A DNA stretch of 56,548 bases from Neobacillus dielmonensis (GTDB lineage Bacteria; Bacillota; Bacilli; Bacillales; Cytobacillaceae), in contig NZ_HG942039.1 of the NCBI RefSeq assembly GCF_000612665.1, forward strand, positions 1-56,548, in the 5' to 3' direction. A program made the translations under genes and the position numbers. Below, piece by piece: positions 51,846 to 56,548 of the stretch (its first letter is position 1; each line of letters begins with the position of its first letter). The notes beneath the pieces are model-generated. The model had not been told where the DNA came from and did not search any database. It saw only the letters and a list, made by a program, of their open reading frames with translations.

Positions 51846-52808
51846 ATGCCTGAATTAAAGACAGTACCTTTAGCGGAAGTATCTGCCAAACCAAAGAAAA
51901 AACCATTTAACGTCAGAAAACATTTAGCCCATTTATTCCTATTACCTGCTGCTATACTATATGGAACTTTTCAGTTATTTCCTCTTATAACAGCAGTGAT
52001 TAATAGCTTTTATTCTTGGGATGGTTTCAGCCGCGACACATTTATCGGCCTTCAGAATTTTGTTACTTTATTTACCGAGTCTCCCTTTAAAGAGACATTT
52101 GTCAATGCCTTTAAACATAACTGGACCTTTTTCTTCGTTAACGTGTGTACCGAATTAGTTACTGCCTATATTTTAGCTTTAATTATCCATAGTAGAATCA
52201 GAGGAAAGGAATTCTTCAAGACCATCTTCTTTCTTCCAAAGCTGCTTTCCGTTATTGTTATTGGATTCCTCTTTAGTCTTATCTTAAATCCTACATCTGG
52301 GGCCCTGAACCTTTTTCTAAAATCAGTAGGGCTGGATTTTCTGGCACAGCCGTGGTTAGGAAGTACAGATACAGCACTTCTTACCATTATTTTAATAAAT
52401 GGCTGGGCTGGTGTTGGTTTCTCAATGCTGATTTTTCTTGCCAGTTTGCAGTCAATCGATAAAGAAATATTTGAAGCTGCAAAAATTGATGGGGCTTCTA
52501 ATTTTAAAATAATCTTCACTATTACAATTCCAATGACAATGAATGCGATTATGACCATGACCATATTAACTTTTATTGGATGCTTTGAAACGTTTGAGCT
52601 TATCTATGCCATGCAGGGCTCTTCAGGGGGACCATATTACTCAACAGACGTGTTAGGAACATATTTTTATAGATTGGCATTTGGTTCTGTAGAGGGTGGA
52701 CAATCAATTGGATTAGGTTCAGCCATTGCAGTGGTATTGTTTTTAATCATTGCTTTATCAACAGCGATTTTAATGATTTACTTCAAACGTAAAGATTTTG
52801 AAAGATAG
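51846..52808 (+). CDS. Sugar ABC permease (MalF/UgpA type)
   Basis: A 320-aa inner-membrane subunit with about six helices. It has the EAA loop EIFEAAKIDGASNFKIIFTI near residue 220, typical of carbohydrate permeases. Start: ATG 51846 (MPELKTVPLAEVSAK) with AAGGAGGG seven bases upstream; upstream in-frame starts lie inside the intercistronic hairpin. Its partner permease starts 11 bases after the stop. Confidence 0.92.
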   Translation: MPELKTVPLAEVSAKPKKKPFNVRKHLAHLFLLPAAILYGTFQLFPLITAVINSFYSWDGFSRDTFIGLQNFVTLFTESPFKETFVNAFKHNWTFFFVNVCTELVTAYILALIIHSRIRGKEFFKTIFFLPKLLSVIVIGFLFSLILNPTSGALNLFLKSVGLDFLAQPWLGSTDTALLTIILINGWAGVGFSMLIFLASLQSIDKEIFEAAKIDGASNFKIIFTITIPMTMNAIMTMTILTFIGCFETFELIYAMQGSSGGPYYSTDVLGTYFYRLAFGSVEGGQSIGLGSAIAVVLFLIIALSTAILMIYFKRKDFER

Positions 52809-52819
52809 GTGGTGTTTAT

Positions 52820-53644
52820 ATGGGGACAAAATGGCCTGTTCAGACCCTCAAATACATGATTTTAGCGTTTATGACAATTATTATCTCGTATCCTATTTTA
52901 TTAATGATTAACTCTTCTTTTAAATCTAAACTCGAAATTATGATTTCGCCGTTTAACCTGCCCAAAAGTTTCTCGTTGGAAAATTATCGTATTGTCTGGG
53001 AAAAAGTAAATTTCTCCGGATATATATGGAATAGTATAATTGTTAGTGCAGTATCGGTATTTGTCGTAATCTTTGTTTCCTCTCTAGCAGCCTATTATTT
53101 ATCCAGGTATTCGTTTAAATGGAATCCGTTTGTCCTCTTCTTTTTTATGATTGGACTTATGCTTCCTATGAAACTGGCCATTATTCCACTCTACTTAATT
53201 ATGAGAAATTTCCATTTGCTAAACACGCATTTTTCTCTCATTGCTGTATACGTAGCGGGAGGAATTCCGTTTGCAGTATTCTTATTTTATGGCTTTTTTA
53301 GAACGTTGCCGAAAGACCTGGAACAATCTGCACGTTTAGACGGATGCAATGACTTCCAAGTATATTATAAGATTATGCTGCCAATCATGAAGCCGCCGAT
53401 TGCGATTGTTGGAATCGTCAATTTAGTCAACGTTTGGAATGACTTTTTTTACCCGTTAATATTTATCAAATCAGATGAACTAAGAACCATACCCCTTGGA
53501 ATGCTCACTCTCTTTGGGGAATATGATACGGAGTGGAATTTATTATTTGCCGGTTTGACTATTTCATCACTGCCTTTATTAATTGCTTTTATTTTTGCTT
53601 CCCGGATGTTTATCGAAGGCTTAACGTCAGGAGCGTTGAAATAA
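52820..53644 (+). CDS. Sugar ABC permease (MalG/UgpE type)
   Basis: Second membrane subunit, 274 aa, with six helices and the EAA loop EQSARLDGCNDFQVYYKI near residue 170, as in MalG-type proteins. Start: ATG 52820, with GGTGG upstream. Its TAA shares one base with the HAD gene start (TAATG), implying translational coupling of a phosphatase to sugar uptake. Confidence 0.92.
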   Translation: MGTKWPVQTLKYMILAFMTIIISYPILLMINSSFKSKLEIMISPFNLPKSFSLENYRIVWEKVNFSGYIWNSIIVSAVSVFVVIFVSSLAAYYLSRYSFKWNPFVLFFFMIGLMLPMKLAIIPLYLIMRNFHLLNTHFSLIAVYVAGGIPFAVFLFYGFFRTLPKDLEQSARLDGCNDFQVYYKIMLPIMKPPIAIVGIVNLVNVWNDFFYPLIFIKSDELRTIPLGMLTLFGEYDTEWNLLFAGLTISSLPLLIAFIFASRMFIEGLTSGALK

Positions 53645-54411
53645 TGGATACGAGATGGATTACATTTGATTTAGACGGAACGTTGATGCAAAATCCGTTT
53701 GGAAACTGGGTTTTTCCGGAAATTGGTGAATTAATTTCTCAAAACACGAATAAAAAGTTAGATGTCCGAACCGTAATGATAGAAGAACATAACCTGCGGA
53801 TGAAACAAAACAGATTGATCGAAGCCTATAATTGGGATGAAATTTTATGCAAAATTCTTAGGGATTATCAACTCGATTTAGAAATCCGTATCGAAGATCT
53901 TGTAAAAAAACATTCTGTTTCTCCAAAAATCTACTTACTTGAGGATCATCTCCTTGAATCATTGACTCGAATAAAAAGCAAAGGCATCCGTCTGGCAATT
54001 GTTACGAATGGTTATCGAAAATACCAGCAGCCTGTTGTAGAAGCATTGAAGCTTAGCGGATTATTTGATTATTTTATTACTCCTGATCAAATAGGTTATG
54101 CTAAACCGGATGAACGGATTCTATCGGAGCTATTAAACCAAGGAACGGTTTTGGCACATGTTGGGGATCGAATCGATCACGATGTCTATCTAGCTAATAA
54201 ACTAAATATTTGTTCAGTGTTCATTTCCAGAAAACTTCCTCAAGAAGTACTTACTCTTCCTCCTATGCAGAGAATGGAGCACCCTTTGTTTATCGGATTT
54301 TATCAACAGAAATGGATGAAAGAGACAGGGCAATTGTTTGACCATGAAAATCAATTAGGCTTGCCAAAAGTAGTAATTCAATCAATAGAAGAACTTAGCT
54401 TCTTATTTTAG
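53644..54411 (+). CDS. HAD-family phosphatase coupled to the sugar transporter
   Basis: A 255-aa haloacid-dehalogenase-like hydrolase. Motif I is ITFDLDGTLMQN (D9, D11), motif II IVTNGYRKYQ, motif III lysine in YAKPDERI, and motif IV VGDRIDHDV. A helical cap lies between I and II (subfamily I). Start: ATG 53644, overlapping the permease stop by one base. It probably dephosphorylates an imported or derived sugar phosphate (inference from operon). Confidence 0.88.
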   Translation: MDTRWITFDLDGTLMQNPFGNWVFPEIGELISQNTNKKLDVRTVMIEEHNLRMKQNRLIEAYNWDEILCKILRDYQLDLEIRIEDLVKKHSVSPKIYLLEDHLLESLTRIKSKGIRLAIVTNGYRKYQQPVVEALKLSGLFDYFITPDQIGYAKPDERILSELLNQGTVLAHVGDRIDHDVYLANKLNICSVFISRKLPQEVLTLPPMQRMEHPLFIGFYQQKWMKETGQLFDHENQLGLPKVVIQSIEELSFLF

Positions 54412-54417
54412 TCAAAG

Positions 54418-54441
54418 CCCAGGGAGACGGTTCTCCTGGAT
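54418..54441 (+). terminator. Hairpin after the HAD gene
   Basis: CCAGGGAGA pairs with TCTCCTGG over CGGT. No T tail follows, so it may be a processing or stabilising hairpin. Confidence 0.4.
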
Positions 54442-54553
54442 CCGTTATCATGAATATTTTGAATCTATACACAAAATTATTTTTTTAGAAAAATATATTG
54501 ACGGTTTACTAGAAAAGTATTATTCTTACTTTGTGATAAGTACATAGTGAAAT

Positions 54554-54720
54554 CTCTTATCGAGAGAGACGGAGGGAAATGGCCCTATGAAGTCTCGGCA
54601 GCGGGTTCTTTGGAACACTGTGCCAATTCCATCAGGATTTTTTCCTGATAGATAAGAAGAGTATTGCATAATTTAGTATGTAAAAATCCTCTTCCTATCT
54701 AGAAAGAGGATTTTTTTTGT
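54554..54720 (+). promoter_or_regulatory. SAM-I riboswitch (S-box) with terminator
   Basis: The aptamer (54554-54661) has P1 CTCTTATC/GATAAGAAGAG and the S-box core GAGAGACGGAGGGA, TGGCCC-TATGAA, CGGCAGC and GTGCCAATTCC. It is followed by terminator AATCCTCTT/AAGAGGATT plus T8 (54685-54718). The 3' side of P1 (GATAAGAAGAG) can instead pair with CTCTTCCTATC of the terminator, which gives the antiterminator. High SAM should switch off the downstream binding protein. Confidence 0.93.
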
Positions 54721-54819
54721 TGTTAGTTGGTTTGAAGGTGAAAATATTATTATATAAATAATTTTTTGATTCTTCACACTCAAATAAAAAATAAATATAG
54801 CACCATGGGGGGAAACAAC

Positions 54820-56448
54820 ATGAAAAAAGTTTTACTTGTAATAACTGTAGCCATTTTGATTACAGTAACCGGACTTGTCGGCTGTGGCAAACAAGAGGCT
54901 GGTCAAGCTTCAGACAAAGCGGCCAAAAACATTAAGCAGGAAATTACGACAAACCTTGCAGGTGAACCATATACCTTAGACCCTGCTTTTGCTTCAGACA
55001 CAACTTCCTTTTGGGTCATTGACCACCTATATGAAGGTTTGTATACCTATGATAAGAAAGGCAATATCGTTGAAGGTGCGGCAAGCAAAATTGAGACTTC
55101 TGAAGATGGAAAAATCTATACCTTTACGATCCGTGATGGTGCGAAATGGTCCAATGGGGACCCAGTGACTGCAAAAGACTTTGAATATTCTTGGAAACGG
55201 GTATTGAATCCAGAAACGGGTGCCTATGATGCTTCATCATTATATTATATTAAGGGAGCACAAGCCTACAATACTGGAAGTGGTTCTGTAGACGAAGTCG
55301 GCATTAAGGCAGTAGATGATAAAACATTGGTGGTTGAACTAACCAACCCACTTAAATTCTTCCCGAAAATTATGATGGCTGAAGCTTATCTGCCAGTTAA
55401 CCCCAAAGTAGTAGATGCCAATAAAGACTGGGCAGCGGAAGCGGCAGGCATAGTAACAAATGGCGCTTTTACCGTAAAAGAATGGAAACATGATGCAGAG
55501 CTTTCCCTTACTAAGAGCCAAACCTATTGGAATGCGAAAGAAATTACCATGGATGACATCCACTTTAAAATGGTGGCGGATGCAACTACTTACTATCAAA
55601 TGTTTAAAACTGGCGAGTTGGACTTAATCAAACAGCTCCCAATTGACTCGATTGAGCAGGAGAAGAGCACGCCAGAATTCGTTTCACATCCACAATTTAG
55701 CGTTTATACGTATACCTTTAATGTCAATGAAAAGCCATTTAACAATAAAAAAATCAGACAAGCCTTCTCTTATGCGATTGACCGAAAGGCGATCACCGAG
55801 AGCGTATCAAAAGCAGGCGAAATACCTGCATATGGGTATGTACCAGACGGTGTTAAAACAGATTCAGGCAAGGATTTCCGTGATGAAGCAGACAAATACT
55901 ACCAATTTGATCCGAAAAAGGCTAAGCAATTATTAAAAGAAGGCCTGGAAGAGGAAGGCCTAACCGAATTACCGCCTGTTACATTTAAATATAATACGGC
56001 TGATAACCATAAGAAGATTGTTGAAGCCATTCAGGAAATGTTAAAACAAAACTTAGGCGTAGAAGTGAAGCTAGAAAATCAGGAATGGAAGACTTTTATT
56101 GATACTTTCAAGCAAAAGAACTTCCAAGCAGCACGGATGGGCTGGGTCGGAGACTTTTTAGATCCGATTGGGGTACTCCACCACTATACTTCAACCGACT
56201 CCAATAATTTCACTAACTGGAGCAATGCAGAGTATGATTCATTGATGGAAAAAGCGACAGTTGAACAGGATGAAGCTAAACGCTATGAGCTTCTTCATCA
56301 AGCTGAAGACATCTTGATGGATGAACTGCCAATTCTGCCGATTTACTATTCAGCTCAAAATGCTCTTGTCAGCAAAAAGTTTGAAGGAATCCGTTTTGCT
56401 GAGCTATCGGAACCGGATCTTCGTTATGCTAAAAAAATAGCAGAATAA
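54820..56448 (+). CDS. SAM-riboswitch-controlled peptide-binding lipoprotein (OppA family)
   Basis: A 542-aa precursor with a lipoprotein signal peptide (lipobox LVGC, C22) and a family 5 solute-binding domain. KWSNGDPVTAKDFEYSWKRV is shared with OppA at 13255, but overall sequences differ. Start: ATG 54820 with GGGGGGAA about five bases upstream; upstream in-frame starts lack a ribosome site. The SAM riboswitch implies a role in supplying methionine or sulfur, for example uptake of Met-containing peptides (inference). No permease follows within the window, so it may share Opp or have genes beyond the edge. Confidence 0.92.
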   Translation: MKKVLLVITVAILITVTGLVGCGKQEAGQASDKAAKNIKQEITTNLAGEPYTLDPAFASDTTSFWVIDHLYEGLYTYDKKGNIVEGAASKIETSEDGKIYTFTIRDGAKWSNGDPVTAKDFEYSWKRVLNPETGAYDASSLYYIKGAQAYNTGSGSVDEVGIKAVDDKTLVVELTNPLKFFPKIMMAEAYLPVNPKVVDANKDWAAEAAGIVTNGAFTVKEWKHDAELSLTKSQTYWNAKEITMDDIHFKMVADATTYYQMFKTGELDLIKQLPIDSIEQEKSTPEFVSHPQFSVYTYTFNVNEKPFNNKKIRQAFSYAIDRKAITESVSKAGEIPAYGYVPDGVKTDSGKDFRDEADKYYQFDPKKAKQLLKEGLEEEGLTELPPVTFKYNTADNHKKIVEAIQEMLKQNLGVEVKLENQEWKTFIDTFKQKNFQAARMGWVGDFLDPIGVLHHYTSTDSNNFTNWSNAEYDSLMEKATVEQDEAKRYELLHQAEDILMDELPILPIYYSAQNALVSKKFEGIRFAELSEPDLRYAKKIAE

Positions 56449-56462
56449 TAGAAACAACAAAA

Positions 56463-56517
56463 AAGTGCAGATAATCCGCACTTCAGGCTGTCGAAAAACC
56501 CTTCGGCAGCCTCTTAT
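56463..56517 (+). terminator. Hairpins after the peptide-binding gene
   Basis: AAGTGC/GCACTT (56464-56484) and AGGCTG/CAGCCT (56486-56514, with inner TCGAA/TTCGG) follow the stop codon. The second resembles a typical Bacillus terminator, but its T run is short. Confidence 0.6.
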
Positions 56518-56548
56518 TACATCTAATTACTTTAACAGTTCACCGCGT

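Overview
The window is a low-GC Bacillaceae chromosome segment (Bacillus/Neobacillus-like). Most of it, about 1.6-42.5 kb, follows the Bacillus subtilis yjz-yja-yjb-yjc neighbourhood nearly gene for gene: yjzC, yjzD, yjaU, yjaV, fabHA-fabF, yjaZ, yjbA, trpS, an opp operon, spx, mecA, coiA, pepF, the sRNA roxS, yjbI-yjbH, yjbK, yjbL-relQ-nadK-rluD, prpE, yjbQ, fabI, cotO, a cotY/cotZ gene, yjcA, spoVIF and yjcF-yjcG-yjcH. All functions are assigned from sequence motifs and this gene order; no database search was run.

Layout. 0-0.65 kb: wreck of an IS1182-type transposase. 0.66-4.8 kb: an Fnr-type Fe-S regulator, yjzC, and clpB behind a perfect CtsR operator. 4.9-9.4 kb: yjaU-yjaV, then FapR-controlled fabH-fabF. 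9.5-13.0 kb: yjaZ, yjbA, and trpS with a T-box leader that carries an inserted repeat. 13.2-19.0 kb: oppABCDF. 19.8-29.1 kb: the Spx / competence / cell-envelope block (spx, mecA, cls, coiA, pepF, roxS, spxH, globin, CYTH protein). 29.2-35.6 kb: (p)ppGpp synthetase, NAD kinase, pseudouridine synthase, PrpE, an antiporter and fabI. 35.7-40.6 kb: spore genes (cotO, cotY/Z, yjcA, a spoVAC-AD-AEb operon, yjcZ, spoVIF). 40.7-42.9 kb: yjcF-yjcG-yjcH and an SOS-controlled small WYL-like gene.

A tRNA-Val(GAC) at about 43.0 kb marks the point where the conserved order ends. Beyond it lie accessory genes: an OFA-family transporter, fdhD and a formate dehydrogenase; a decayed TetR/SDR pair; an aldo-keto reductase; a sugar ABC transporter with a HAD phosphatase; and a peptide-binding lipoprotein under a SAM riboswitch.

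The strongest observations are these. (1) The formate dehydrogenase gene is continuous only if an in-frame TGA at 46151 is read as selenocysteine. The codon sits at the catalytic position and is followed by a SECIS-like hairpin with a GGTCT loop. (2) An unannotated sRNA at 26454-26570 matches RoxS/RsaE, with a Rex-like operator on its start site and an upstream motif that is also found upstream of fnr. (3) A family of short GGCTCTGTTAA-ended repeats occurs three times: once inside the trpS T-box leader, once as a 372-bp form with a perfect 113-bp tandem duplication, and once beside the tRNA. (4) Two LexA boxes control a 74-aa WYL-like protein. (5) A SAM-I riboswitch precedes a peptide-binding protein.

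Regulatory logic visible in the window includes CtsR (clpB), FapR (fabH and fabI), a Trp T-box (trpS), LexA (WYL-like gene), SAM riboswitch (peptide-binding protein), and probably ResD/Rex (fnr, roxS).
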